A stretch of DNA of 64,000 bases from Opitutaceae bacterium (GCA_016795545.1 JAEUGX010000068.1:17257-81256), one strand, 5' to 3'. Numbered from the stretch's first letter, positions 41,936 through 50,237 are shown. The notes: generated from the letters alone by a model not told the origin. Numbers and translations are program-made.

Positions 41936-42012
41936 CGTCGGATCGAATCATCGGTTTGGCCGACCTAGGTGCGGCCAGATTCCAAGCAGACCAGGATGTA
42001 AACGAAATACAT
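41936..42012 (-). pseudogene. Decayed 5' fragment of a GIY-YIG endonuclease gene
   Basis: This stretch repeats 42291-42367, the 5' end of the intact GIY-YIG gene, at a constant offset of 355 bases. Read on the minus strand from the ATG at 42012 it gives MYFVYILVCLESGRT and then a stop: the TAT codon of the second motif (YVG) has become TAG. Similarity continues for about ten more codons and then ends. It is a truncated and interrupted copy. Confidence 0.8.
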
Positions 42013-42030
42013 GCATGGCCCGGGTAAAAA

Positions 42031-42100
42031 TGGGGCGACCAACGGGATTCGAACCCGCGACCCCAAGATCCATTCTGCTGGCCAGCAGAATGCTCTAACC
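42031..42100 (-). pseudogene. Truncated tRNA-His copy (3' part) with altered anticodon arm
   Basis: The minus strand repeats the tRNA-His gene from its GGTTAGAGCA segment to the encoded CCA, 355 bases downstream of the intact gene. The acceptor 5' strand and most of the D arm are absent. The eight bases of the 5' anticodon stem and loop (CAAGATTG) are replaced by an 18-base palindrome, giving a 22-bp perfect palindrome at 42071-42092. It cannot fold as a tRNA. Its 5' edge overlaps the stop codon of the GIY-YIG gene. Confidence 0.85.
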
Positions 42101-42367
42101 TAATCCGAACCAAGCCTTGAGTTCGGTACGAACAAGCTCGCATTTCCGGCGATGGCCGACCCCCGCTTTGAAGAAACGTTCACGTTGGATTGCTTCGGTG
42201 CGTGTCCCGAAGGCCTCCCAGTGAATGACCACGGGCGCCAAGAGGCGCTCACGCGTGGTACGCGTCGATCCCTCCCGGTGCAGGCGGAAACGTCGGATCA
42301 AGTTATCGGTTTGGCCGACATAGGTGCGGCCAGATTCCAAGCAGACCAGGATGTAAACGAAATACAT
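42095..42367 (-). CDS. GIY-YIG (URI-type) endonuclease
   Basis: 90 residues from the ATG at 42367. The single GIY-YIG domain reads MYFVYILVCLESGRTYVGQT, followed by the Arg/His block LIRRFRLHREG and the catalytic-Glu region TRTEAIQRERFFK, so the nuclease looks intact. It begins 18 bases after the 3' end of tRNA-His and ends (TAG, 42095-42097) inside the truncated tRNA copy. Small GIY-YIG proteins of this kind have no settled function in bacteria; the context suggests a selfish or mobile role at the tRNA gene. It is probably cotranscribed with the tRNA. Confidence 0.85.
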   Translation of the reverse strand: MYFVYILVCLESGRTYVGQTDNLIRRFRLHREGSTRTTRERLLAPVVIHWEAFGTRTEAIQRERFFKAGVGHRRKCELVRTELKAWFGLG

Positions 42368-42385
42368 GCGTGGCCCGGGTAAAAA

Positions 42386-42463
42386 TGGGGCGACCAACGG
42401 GATTCGAACCCGCGACCCCAAGATCCACAATCTTGTGCTCTAACCAACTGAGCTATGGTCGCC
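42386..42463 (-). tRNA. tRNA-His (anticodon GTG)
   Basis: The minus strand folds as a full cloverleaf: 8-bp acceptor including the G-1:C73 pair typical of tRNA-His (GGCGACCA with TGGTCGCC), D arm GCTCAGTTGGTTAGAGC, anticodon arm CAAGA-TTGTGGA-TCTTG with anticodon GTG, T arm GCGGG-TTCGAAT-CCCGT and encoded CCA (42386-42388). A repeated partial copy lies at 42031-42100. Confidence 0.96.
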
Positions 42464-42481
42464 GTAAAATGAGGAGCGGGG

Positions 42482-42510
42482 AACATCCCCATCGTCTTGG
42501 CAGCTGTCAA
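42482..42510 (-). promoter_or_regulatory. tRNA-His promoter
   Basis: On the minus strand a perfect -35 TTGACA (42505-42510) is followed after 17 bases by GATGTT (42482-42487), a weak -10. The tRNA begins 18 bases further on. The rest of the 180-base gap up to the EEP gene shows nothing else. Confidence 0.6.
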
Positions 42511-42642
42511 CCTTTCTCCCTTCATTCTGGTGACGAGGCTATTCGGGCGTTGAGGACTGCTGGCGGGGAGGTCTCGGGGGGGCGCGGGGGCCTCCTTGGA
42601 TTTGCCAACGTTGAGGTTTTGCAGTGATAATTGGGGATCGCG

Positions 42643-43422
42643 ATGAAGAAGATGCGTTTATTGACCTTCAATATTGCCCATGCCCGCGGAGTCCTGCCGG
42701 TGCATCAGGGTCTGAGGTCCGTCGCGCGCATCCGGCAGGTGCTGTTCCGAATCGCCAACCTGATCCGCCGGCTGGATGTGGACATCGTGGCGCTCCAGGA
42801 GATCGATGAACATTCGGGCTGGAATGGTCGGTTTAATCATCTCGCTTTCCTGAGCGAGCATTGCGGCTTGGTGCATACGGCCATCGGCCTGACAAATCAG
42901 CGGGCGGGTCAATACCCTTTGAATTACGGCAACGCGATCCTGTCGCGCTGGCCGATCCTGCATTCAGAGGCGGTGGCTTTCGGCCGGCGGCCGCTTGGAG
43001 AGAAGGGTTTTCTGTTCGTTGAAACCGAGATTGCTCACGGCCGGAGGCTGCCGCTGGTGAACCTTCATTTGCATCACCATTCCCGCAAGCAGCGCCTGAT
43101 TCAGGCGGACCATGTGATGCGCTTTGTTTCTGAGAGCCGTGGACGCCGGGCGCACTTGTGGGCGGCGCCGCCCATATTTTGCGGCGACTTCAACAATCCG
43201 GCGCATCAGCCGGACGCCACGGCGATGCTGCTGGGCTTTTGTGAGCAGCATAACAACTACACGCTTCTCCCCAAAGTGGGTCGTACTTTCCCGTCGGCTT
43301 TGCCGGCCCGGGCTCTCGACTACGCGCTGCTGCCCCAGGAATGCGTGGTGAATCACGCGGAAGTTGTCCGGGCCTTCCTCTCGGACCACCGGCCCGTCTT
43401 GGTCGAGTTTTCGCTCGTATGA
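42643..43422 (+). CDS. Endonuclease/exonuclease/phosphatase (EEP) family protein
   Basis: 259 residues from the ATG at 42643 (GGGGA six bases upstream; an in-frame TTG lies 12 bases earlier). EEP-fold motifs: LLTFNIAHARG (Asn), IVALQEIDEHSG (metal Glu), FCGDFNNPAHQ and the final SDHRPVLVEF. It has the metal site needed for phosphodiester or phosphoester cleavage; the N-terminal Arg-rich helix is not diagnostic. The substrate could be nucleic acid or a lipid or inositol phosphate. trpA follows 61 bases downstream. Confidence 0.85.
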   Translation: MKKMRLLTFNIAHARGVLPVHQGLRSVARIRQVLFRIANLIRRLDVDIVALQEIDEHSGWNGRFNHLAFLSEHCGLVHTAIGLTNQRAGQYPLNYGNAILSRWPILHSEAVAFGRRPLGEKGFLFVETEIAHGRRLPLVNLHLHHHSRKQRLIQADHVMRFVSESRGRRAHLWAAPPIFCGDFNNPAHQPDATAMLLGFCEQHNNYTLLPKVGRTFPSALPARALDYALLPQECVVNHAEVVRAFLSDHRPVLVEFSLV

Positions 43423-43483
43423 CCCTGCGCTTGTAGTTTTCGCTCGACCCCCGCGGTCGGGCTTTCGAACCTCGTACCTCCCC

Positions 43484-44281
43484 ATGGATCGCATCGCCCA
43501 AGCCTTTGCCAAGACCCGGCGCGAGAAACGCGCGGCGTTCGTGGCTTATCTCTGTGCCGGGGATCCGGATTTCGACACGTCGCTGGCGGCGTGCCGGGCC
43601 GTGATTGATGCGGGGGCCGACGTGCTGGAGCTGGGCGTGCCTTTCTCCGACCCCCTGGCGGATGGTTTGACCAACCAGCTTGCGGCCCAGCGGGCCCTGG
43701 ATAGCGGCATGACGGCGGCCAAGGTGTTCGAGTTGGTCCGCCGGATTCGCGAAAAGAGCCAGGTGCCGATCATCTTCTACACCTATTACAACCTGGTGTT
43801 CTCGAACGGGGTAGACCGCTACGTCCAGGCCGCCAAGGAAGCGGGGGTGGATGGCATGCTGACGCTCGACCTGCCGCCCGAGGAGGCTGGCGAAGTGCAG
43901 ACCGCGTGCACCCGCCACGGGCTGAAGACGGTTTTTATCGTGGCGCCCACGACGCCGGCCGGCCGCCTGGCGCGCATCGGGGCGGCGGCGACGGGATTCA
44001 TCTATTATGTCTCGCGCGAGGGCGTCACGGGGGTGCGCGACCAGGTCGCGGCCAATGTCCCCGAGGCGGTCGCCCGCATTCGCGAGCACACGTCGCTGCC
44101 GGTCGCGGTCGGCTTCGGCATCTCCACGCCGGAGCAGGTGCGGCAGGTCGCGCGCTCGGCGGACGGGGTCGTGGTCGGCAGCGCGCTGGTCAACGTCATC
44201 AAGGAAAACCTCGGCAACCGCGCCGGCCTGCCCGCGCGGCTGCGCATCGTGGCCGCGGAACTGGCTGCCGGGGTGGCCTGA
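43484..44281 (+). CDS. trpA: Tryptophan synthase alpha subunit
   Basis: 265 residues from the ATG at 43484. TIM barrel that cleaves indole-3-glycerol phosphate to indole and G3P. The catalytic Glu is in VLELGVPFSDPLADG with the catalytic Asp ten residues on; the phosphate site is VAVGFGIST and VVVGSALV. Loop 6 region: IYYVSREGVTGVR. No trpB or other trp gene is adjacent; it is followed directly (no gap) by a diguanylate cyclase gene, an unusual neighbour. Confidence 0.95.
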   Translation: MDRIAQAFAKTRREKRAAFVAYLCAGDPDFDTSLAACRAVIDAGADVLELGVPFSDPLADGLTNQLAAQRALDSGMTAAKVFELVRRIREKSQVPIIFYTYYNLVFSNGVDRYVQAAKEAGVDGMLTLDLPPEEAGEVQTACTRHGLKTVFIVAPTTPAGRLARIGAAATGFIYYVSREGVTGVRDQVAANVPEAVARIREHTSLPVAVGFGISTPEQVRQVARSADGVVVGSALVNVIKENLGNRAGLPARLRIVAAELAAGVA

Positions 44282-45223
44282 ATGCTCGCCATGTCCAAGG
44301 TACGCCGGATCCTGCTCATCGACGACGACCGTCTGCAGCAGCACCTCATCCAGGGATTCGTGAAGAATTTCCGGAGCGGCACGTTTGAGATGGAGGGGGC
44401 GCAGACCTACGACGACGGGCTCAAGAAGCTCCTCAGCGGCCGCTACTCGGTCTGCCTCCTGGACTACCGGCTCGATTCCCGCGACGGCCTGGAGCTGCTG
44501 CGGGCGGCCCGGATCGCCGGCTGCGAAACCCCGGTCATCATCCTGACCGCCGACGACAGCGAGGAAGTGGACCTGGCGGCCATGGAGGCCGGGGCGGTGG
44601 ATTATCTCGTCAAGACGACCCTCAACCCGCGCCTGCTCGAGCGATCGATCCGCTACGCCCTCAAGCTCGACGAGACGCTGGCGCAACTGCGGCAGCTGGC
44701 GCAGCGCGACGAGCTCACGCGGCTGCTGAACCGGCGCGAGTTCCAGCGCATCCTGGGCGAGGAATGGGACCGCAGCGTGCGGTTCAAGCGGCCGTTCGCG
44801 CTCGTCATGGTCGACATCGACCACTTCAAGCGCATCAACGACACGCATGGCCACCAGGTCGGCGACGAGGTGCTGCGGCACGTCGCCAGCCTGCTCGCCG
44901 GCCAGGTGCGTACGGTCGATCGCGTGGCCCGCTACGGCGGCGAGGAGTTCGCCCTGATCATGGTCGAGACCGACCGGAAGACCGCCGCGGAGAACATCAA
45001 GCGGCTGGGCGTATTGCTGGCCGAGACGCCGTGCGTCGTGCCGACGACCAATCTGACGATCGAGGTGACGCTCAGCGCCGGCGTGGCCTCGAGCCTCGAG
45101 GACGCGGGCAGCCCCAACGAGCTGGTGGCCGTGGCCGACAAGGCATTGTACGCCGCCAAGGCCGGCGGCCGGAACCGGATCGTGATGGCGGACGGCACCG
45201 TGGTGCCGTTCAGCGCGAAATAA
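44282..45223 (+). CDS. Response regulator with GGDEF domain (diguanylate cyclase)
   Basis: 313 residues; ATG at 44282 directly follows the trpA stop, with a second ATG at 44291 (MSKVRRILLIDDD) equally possible. Receiver domain 5-125 with acidic pocket IDDD and phospho-acceptor Asp61 in VCLLDYRLD. GGDEF domain ~140-305 with the active-site GGEEF at 219-223 and an inhibitory-site RTVD at 210-213, five residues before it. It should make c-di-GMP when phosphorylated, with product inhibition. The cognate kinase is not in the window. Confidence 0.93.
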   Translation: MLAMSKVRRILLIDDDRLQQHLIQGFVKNFRSGTFEMEGAQTYDDGLKKLLSGRYSVCLLDYRLDSRDGLELLRAARIAGCETPVIILTADDSEEVDLAAMEAGAVDYLVKTTLNPRLLERSIRYALKLDETLAQLRQLAQRDELTRLLNRREFQRILGEEWDRSVRFKRPFALVMVDIDHFKRINDTHGHQVGDEVLRHVASLLAGQVRTVDRVARYGGEEFALIMVETDRKTAAENIKRLGVLLAETPCVVPTTNLTIEVTLSAGVASSLEDAGSPNELVAVADKALYAAKAGGRNRIVMADGTVVPFSAK

Positions 45224-45252
45224 CGGGGTCGGCCCCTTACCGTCGGGGAAGG

Positions 45253-46128
45253 TCAGGCGGGCACCATGATCCGCAGGCTGGCGGGTTTCAGGCTGATTGC
45301 CACCCGGGCGGTGGTCGCGCGCGGCTCGCCGTCGACATGGATCCAGCCGGGCTTGGCGCGTTCGATCGTGAACCGGTCGGCGCTCAGCCGGGTGATGGCC
45401 TTGACCCGGTCGAACGAATCGGTGCCGAGCCGGTAAAGCATCCCGCAGGCGCCGAAAAAGCCCACGCGCGGCACGCTCACGAGCTCGAAACGGCCGTCGT
45501 CCGTCCGCGCCCCGGGCGCCACCCGCGCATCATTGCCGTACTGGTCGGAATTCATCACGGCCAGAGTGAACGCCCGCAGCCGCGTTTCGCCGCCAGGATG
45601 GCGGACGACCACGTCCTCCGCCTCGTGGGCAAAGAACGAAGGCAGCCCGACGCGGATGTAGCCGGCGAGCCCGCGCCGGGTCTGCCGACTGAAGCGCACC
45701 GCGATGTCGGCCTCGAAACCGATGCCCATGGCGTTGAAGAACGGAAAATCGTTGGCCAGACCCGTATCGATGGCCATCGGACGCCCCTGGAGCAGGAGGG
45801 CGAAGGCCTCGGGCCCGGCCCGCTTGATGCCGAGATGGCGGCCCAGGCCGTTGCCGGAGCCGCAAGGGATCAGCCCGAAAATGGCATCGGTCCCGACCAG
45901 GGCGGTGGCGACCTCGTTCATCGTCCCGTCACCCCCGATCGCGACCACCAGGCCGCAGCCGTCGGCGACCGCCTGGGCCGCCAGTTCGGTGGCGTGACGA
46001 GGCCGCTCGGTCGAGACCACCTGGCCGTCGAGCCGGTGCCGTTCAATGAACTCCTGCGCGCGGATGCGCAGCTGAGGGTTGCGGCGGTTGCTGCCGGAAT
46101 GGGGATTGAAGATGAACCGGACTTTCAA
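45253..46128 (-). CDS. Diacylglycerol kinase-like lipid kinase (YegS/DgkB family)
   Basis: 291 residues from TTG at 46128; the nearest upstream ATG is in another frame. DAGK catalytic domain: FIFNPHSGSNRR, the nucleotide-binding AIGGDGTMNEV, and IPCGSGNGLGRHLGI. The C-terminal half has the beta-sandwich of the YegS/DgkB family and ends in IHVDGEPRATTARV, where the Asp/Gly pair is typical. It phosphorylates a lipid such as diacylglycerol or phosphatidylglycerol. It is convergent with the diguanylate cyclase gene and divergent from miaA (236-base gap, no gene seen). Confidence 0.88.
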   Translation of the reverse strand: MKVRFIFNPHSGSNRRNPQLRIRAQEFIERHRLDGQVVSTERPRHATELAAQAVADGCGLVVAIGGDGTMNEVATALVGTDAIFGLIPCGSGNGLGRHLGIKRAGPEAFALLLQGRPMAIDTGLANDFPFFNAMGIGFEADIAVRFSRQTRRGLAGYIRVGLPSFFAHEAEDVVVRHPGGETRLRAFTLAVMNSDQYGNDARVAPGARTDDGRFELVSVPRVGFFGACGMLYRLGTDSFDRVKAITRLSADRFTIERAKPGWIHVDGEPRATTARVAISLKPASLRIMVPA

Positions 46129-46364
46129 GGGGGAGGCATCCGACCGGATGGCGCGTCAGCCCGCCGGAGGTCCGCTGGCGCGGCGCACCTTCCGCGGAGC
46201 CGGCCGCTCCGCCTCCGGGAGAACGCGCGGGACCGCAGAGGAAGGCATAGCTTTCAGCAGGCCACGGATCCCGGGTGATTGCACGGCTATTTCTGTGACG
46301 AATGGGCGACGGGGGGCGCGGATGCGCCAAATCGGGCTTTGCCGCCGGGGCCCGCCGTGGTTGC

Positions 46365-47285
46365 ATGGCGGCTGTGGCTTCCGTCATTCATGTGCTCACC
46401 GGCTGCACCGCGGTCGGCAAGACCGCCCTGGCCCTGGGCTGGGCGGAAGCCAACGACGCGGAGATCCTGTCGTGCGACTCGCTGCTTTTTTACCGGGGCA
46501 TGGACATCGGGACCGCCAAGCCGACCCGGGAGGAGCGGGCGCGGGTGCCGCATCACCTGGTTGACACCAACGCCGTGACGGAGCCCATGGACGTCGCTCG
46601 TTACGTGGTGTTGGCGCGCCGCGCCGCCGAGGGAATCTGGGCGCGGGGCCGGCGGGTGCTGGTCGCCGGCGGCAGCGGGTTCTACCTCAGGGCCTTTTTC
46701 GGGCCGGTGGCTGACGACATCGCGGTGCCGCCCGCCCTGAGGGAGGAGCTGCGCGAGCGGCTCGAACGAAAGGGCCTGGATGACCTGCGGTCCGAATTGC
46801 AACGGCTGAATCCCGGCGGCCTGGGGCAGCTCGACCCGGCCAACCCGCGACGCGTCGTCCGCGCGCTGGAGCGCTGCCGGGCGTCGGGCCGTACCCTGAC
46901 CGAGCTGGCCGAGGCGTTTGCCGCGCAGCCCGGCCCGTTCGCCGACTGCGAGGTGCGGCTGGTCGAGCTGGTGCGGGAACGCGCGGACCTGGAAAGGCGG
47001 ATCGATGCCCGTGTGGCGGCCATGCTGCGCGACGGTCTCGTGGCCGAGGTGCGGGCGCTGGCGGCCTCGGGCCTGGAACGCAATCCGAGTGCGGTCGGAG
47101 CGATCGGCTACCGCGAGACGCTGGCGCACCTTCACGGACGGCTGCCGGAGGCGGAGCTGCCGGCGGCCATCGCCGCCAACACGCGGGCTCTGGTCCGCAA
47201 GCAGAAGACATGGTTCCGCACCCAGTTGCCGGAACACCGGAAGGTCGACGCGGCCCAGGCAGGACCGGGGGAGCTGTTCGCCTGA
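46365..47285 (+). CDS. miaA: tRNA dimethylallyltransferase
   Basis: 306 residues from the ATG at 46365. P-loop GCTAVGKT at about 13-20, then LSCDSLLFYRGMDIGTAKP with the DSxxxYxxxDIGTAKP family block (Asp-Ser), AGGSGFYLRAF, and the PANPRRVVRALE block that binds tRNA. It transfers a dimethylallyl group to A37 of tRNAs reading U-starting codons. The zinc-finger tail of eukaryotic homologues is absent as expected. Confidence 0.94.
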   Translation: MAAVASVIHVLTGCTAVGKTALALGWAEANDAEILSCDSLLFYRGMDIGTAKPTREERARVPHHLVDTNAVTEPMDVARYVVLARRAAEGIWARGRRVLVAGGSGFYLRAFFGPVADDIAVPPALREELRERLERKGLDDLRSELQRLNPGGLGQLDPANPRRVVRALERCRASGRTLTELAEAFAAQPGPFADCEVRLVELVRERADLERRIDARVAAMLRDGLVAEVRALAASGLERNPSAVGAIGYRETLAHLHGRLPEAELPAAIAANTRALVRKQKTWFRTQLPEHRKVDAAQAGPGELFA

Positions 47286-47310
47286 GGCCCGGCTCGGGCG
47301 CGCGGGCGGG

Positions 47311-47808
47311 CTACCGGCTGCCGCGCCGGAAGAGGAGCGCGAGCGCGAGGGAGAAGAGGGTGCCGATGAGGGTGGAGCCGGCGACGAGGAAGGTGAACAG
47401 CCCGGCCGGGCTCGTGGCCTGGCGCCAGCGCACAATCCAGGCGCGAATCGCCGGCTCCTCGACCTGCGCCGCCCGCATCCGGACCACGTTCCATTCCAGC
47501 ATGGGGTCGATCCACCCGGGGTTGAACTGCTGGCTGTAGATGACCAGGAAGCAGCACGTGATCCCGCCGGCGACCAGCGAAGCCTGCACCCCGGCATTCA
47601 GCTGTTCCGCCAGGGCGGGGGCAGGTCCGGGACGCCGCCACCGGCGCCGGAACATGGCGAAGAGTGACAGCAGCAGGATCGCCAGCGGCGCATAGCGGGT
47701 GTACCGGCCGGCCTCGAAGTGGACCGTGTGGAAGCCCAGCCGGTACTCGAGCCAGTACCAGGCGCACGCCAGGCAGCCCGCGACGAAGCCGGTCCGGAGC
47801 CAGGGCAT
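47311..47808 (-). CDS. Four-helix membrane protein (DUF4199-like)
   Basis: 165 residues from the ATG at 47808; a TTG start at 47904 would add a 32-residue Pro/Ala-rich segment. Four hydrophobic segments: about 5-22, 37-52, 78-95 and 132-155. The pattern, with NAGVQASLVAGGITCCFLVIY as the third helix and a long loop carrying NPGWIDPMLEW before the last, resembles DUF4199 proteins, whose role is unknown. It is convergent with miaA (25-base gap) and is not obviously in an operon. Confidence 0.6.
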   Translation of the reverse strand: MPWLRTGFVAGCLACAWYWLEYRLGFHTVHFEAGRYTRYAPLAILLLSLFAMFRRRWRRPGPAPALAEQLNAGVQASLVAGGITCCFLVIYSQQFNPGWIDPMLEWNVVRMRAAQVEEPAIRAWIVRWRQATSPAGLFTFLVAGSTLIGTLFSLALALLFRRGSR

Positions 47809-47973
47809 CAGGCCGGGGAGCACGGCGCCTGACGCGGAGTCGGGGCGGCGGGCCGGAGTCGGGATGGACGGAGCGGCTTCACGAAGGCGGCGAGGCAAGG
47901 ACAACGTCCGGACGGTGGCAATCCACGATTCATCACCTTCCGGCGCGGCCGGTGCGGCGCTCTTTATTCTCGG

Positions 47974-48435
47974 CTAGCGCGGCCGCCGCACGGTCACCCG
48001 GGTCTTGATGGAATTGGCGATGAAGCAGCGCTCGTGCGCCAGCTCGTGCAGGCGTGCCTCGTCCCCGGGCCCGGCGGCGTGCGGGCCGTAGGTGATCTGC
48101 GGGCACAGGAACACCTCGCTGATCCAGCTCCGGCCGGCGGCGTCGCGTTGCAAGACTCCGGTGGCCTCGTCGCGGTAACTTGCGACGTCGTATCCTTCCT
48201 GCGCGGCCAGCGAGAGCCACCACAGCAGGTGGCAGCTGGCGATGGCGGCGACGTACGCCTCCTCGGGGTCGACGTGGGCGGCGACGGACCAGGGAGGGGG
48301 GACGATGGACGGCGAGGCCGAAGCCGGGACGGTCAGCCCGCCGTCAAAGGACCAATGATGCTCGCGGGAGTAGCGTCCGGCGCGGAAAGCGGGACCTTTC
48401 TGCCGCCAGCTGACGATGGCGCGGTGTTCGGACAT
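47974..48435 (-). CDS. OsmC/Ohr family thiol peroxidase
   Basis: 153 residues from the ATG at 48435. The two redox cysteines are in AAIASCHLLWWLSLA and in the C-terminal ERCFIANSIKTRVTV, about 60 residues apart, as in OsmC-like proteins. Family members reduce organic hydroperoxides in the cytoplasm. The start MSEHRAIVSWRQKGPAF corresponds to the first beta strand; the open frame upstream is not conserved. Confidence 0.9.
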   Translation of the reverse strand: MSEHRAIVSWRQKGPAFRAGRYSREHHWSFDGGLTVPASASPSIVPPPWSVAAHVDPEEAYVAAIASCHLLWWLSLAAQEGYDVASYRDEATGVLQRDAAGRSWISEVFLCPQITYGPHAAGPGDEARLHELAHERCFIANSIKTRVTVRRPR

Positions 48436-48559
48436 GCCGGGAGCAAGGCAGGTCGCGGGTCCAAAGTCGAAGCTCGCGCGGCAAGGGGCGCCACAGCCTC
48501 CGCCATCCACGCCGGGCACACTTTGCCAGGCAGTCCCCGCGGGACCGCGTCGGCCGGGA

Positions 48560-50044
48560 TCAGGGCAGCGTCACCGCGTAGCGTTGCAGCGAGCTGCCCT
48601 CCAGGCGGTGAAGGGCGCTGATGGCGGCCTGGAGGCTGACCTTGGCCTGGAGCTCGTTGACCCGGTTGGTTTCCAGGTCGTCCTGGGCCTCCAGCACGCG
48701 GCGGCTCGTCGAAAGCCCGGCGTCGAAGCGCGCCTTCTCGAGCTCGTATTGCTTCTGGCTCAGCTGCGAAGCGAGCGTCGCGATGCGGACGCTTTCGACG
48801 TTGGTTTCGACGGAACGCACGGCGCTGCGGACTTGCACCTCGATGTTCTGCTCGATCTGGCGGAGCCGCACCTGCTCGCGGTTGAGCGTGGCCAGGCTCT
48901 GGCGGTAGCGCGCCTTGTCGGAGCGCTGCCCCCAGGGATAGTTGAAGGCGAAGTCGACCTGCCACGAGTGGTTCTGGCGGTCGAGGGCGTCGCCAAAGGC
49001 GTCGCCGCCACTGCCGTTGCTGCCGCTGAGTCCGACGGCGGCGCCGACGGACAGGTCCGGCCGCGCGGCGTCCTTGGCGATCTTGAGATCGAGCTTGAGC
49101 TGTTCGATGGCGGCCTGGGACGACTGGAAGTCCGGCTGGTTGGCCTTGGCCAGCTGGTAGGACGATGCGAACACCGGGGTCGCTTCACTGAACTCGGCGA
49201 AGCTCACATGGCCCAGCGGCGCATCGAGCTCGAACTGGCCGATCAGCGCGAGCAGCGCATCCTGGCGGTCCTTGACCTCCTGCTCGGCGAGGATGGCGCC
49301 GCGCCGGGCGTTGGCCACGCCGACTTCGGCCTGCAGGACGTCGAGGTCGGTGGCGACGCCCGTGTCGCGCCGCACCTTGGCCTCGTCGAAGAGGCGATTG
49401 GCGAGCTGGAGCGAGAAATTCCGGACCGCCAACTGCTCGCGGGCGAAGGCCAGGTTGTGGTAGGCGTTCTCGGTCGCGAGGATCACGTCCAGCGCCTGCG
49501 CCTTGAAATCGAGGTGGGCGCGGCGCAGGCCGATCTCCGCGCGCTCGACGCCGGCGCGGTTGACGTCGTTGCCGAAGCCGCTCAGCAGCGACTGCCGCAC
49601 CGAGAGCGTCAGGTCGGCGTCATAGGCCGGGTTGAGCGCGGCCACGGCCGGATTCAGCGCGCTGCGATCGAGCCGGCTGGAGGCCCCGACCGTGGTGCCT
49701 GAGTAGAGCTGCTGGCTGACCCCGACGCGCAGGTCGGTCGAGGTGGCGGACGAGTTCGTGACGTGCGAGGTGCTCTTGCCGTGCGTGCCGGTCACGGACA
49801 GCTGGGGTTCGTACGCGCCTTGGGCGACCACGATGCCGTCCTGGGCGATCTGTGGGTCGTAGCTGCCGATTGCGAGGGAGAAATTCCGGGCCAGCGCGCG
49901 CTTGATGCATTGCTCGAGGGTGAGCGGGGGCGCCGCCGCCGCCTCGGTCGGCGGTGGCGCGGCGTTCTCCTGGGCTTGGACGCAGCAACCGGTGAGAAAC
50001 GCGGCCAGCAGGGCCAGGGCGACGCGGCGATGGGGGGTGGTCAT
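48560..50044 (-). CDS. TolC-like outer-membrane efflux protein
   Basis: 494 residues from the ATG at 50044. A lipoprotein-like signal (LAAFLTGCCVQAQ) precedes the outer-membrane-factor fold: two repeats of long coiled-coil helices (e.g. DILQAEVGVANARRGAILAE-like segments; second repeat FDAGLSTSRRVLEAQDDLE) flanking barrel strands. Such proteins form the trimeric exit duct of RND or ABC exporters or type I secretion. No inner-membrane pump or adaptor is next to it, so it must work with a pump encoded elsewhere. A 193-base gap follows upstream. Confidence 0.9.
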   Translation of the reverse strand: MTTPHRRVALALLAAFLTGCCVQAQENAAPPPTEAAAAPPLTLEQCIKRALARNFSLAIGSYDPQIAQDGIVVAQGAYEPQLSVTGTHGKSTSHVTNSSATSTDLRVGVSQQLYSGTTVGASSRLDRSALNPAVAALNPAYDADLTLSVRQSLLSGFGNDVNRAGVERAEIGLRRAHLDFKAQALDVILATENAYHNLAFAREQLAVRNFSLQLANRLFDEAKVRRDTGVATDLDVLQAEVGVANARRGAILAEQEVKDRQDALLALIGQFELDAPLGHVSFAEFSEATPVFASSYQLAKANQPDFQSSQAAIEQLKLDLKIAKDAARPDLSVGAAVGLSGSNGSGGDAFGDALDRQNHSWQVDFAFNYPWGQRSDKARYRQSLATLNREQVRLRQIEQNIEVQVRSAVRSVETNVESVRIATLASQLSQKQYELEKARFDAGLSTSRRVLEAQDDLETNRVNELQAKVSLQAAISALHRLEGSSLQRYAVTLP

Positions 50045-50237
50045 GGAGGAGGGCGGCTGAACCGGACGATAGAACACGCGAAATTGAGCCAAAGTTTAAG
50101 CTTTTTGTGACGGCGCGCTCTCCGGAAGGTTTCAGGAAAGAATTGCCGCCGGGCGCGCTGAGCGCCGGAGCGTTCGCTTGCGGCCACGGCCGGAATGGCC
50201 CGACCGGTGGGGTAGCCCGTCCTCAGGCGGGCCGTGA

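Noticed and set aside
41643..42098. Plus-strand frame ending with GRPTGFEPATPRS
   Set aside because: This is the familiar spurious translation of the strand opposite a tRNA 3' end; it arises from the tRNA-His remnant.
42031..42100. A second functional tRNA
   Set aside because: It lacks the 5' acceptor strand and the D arm, and the anticodon arm is a 22-bp palindrome with no anticodon loop.
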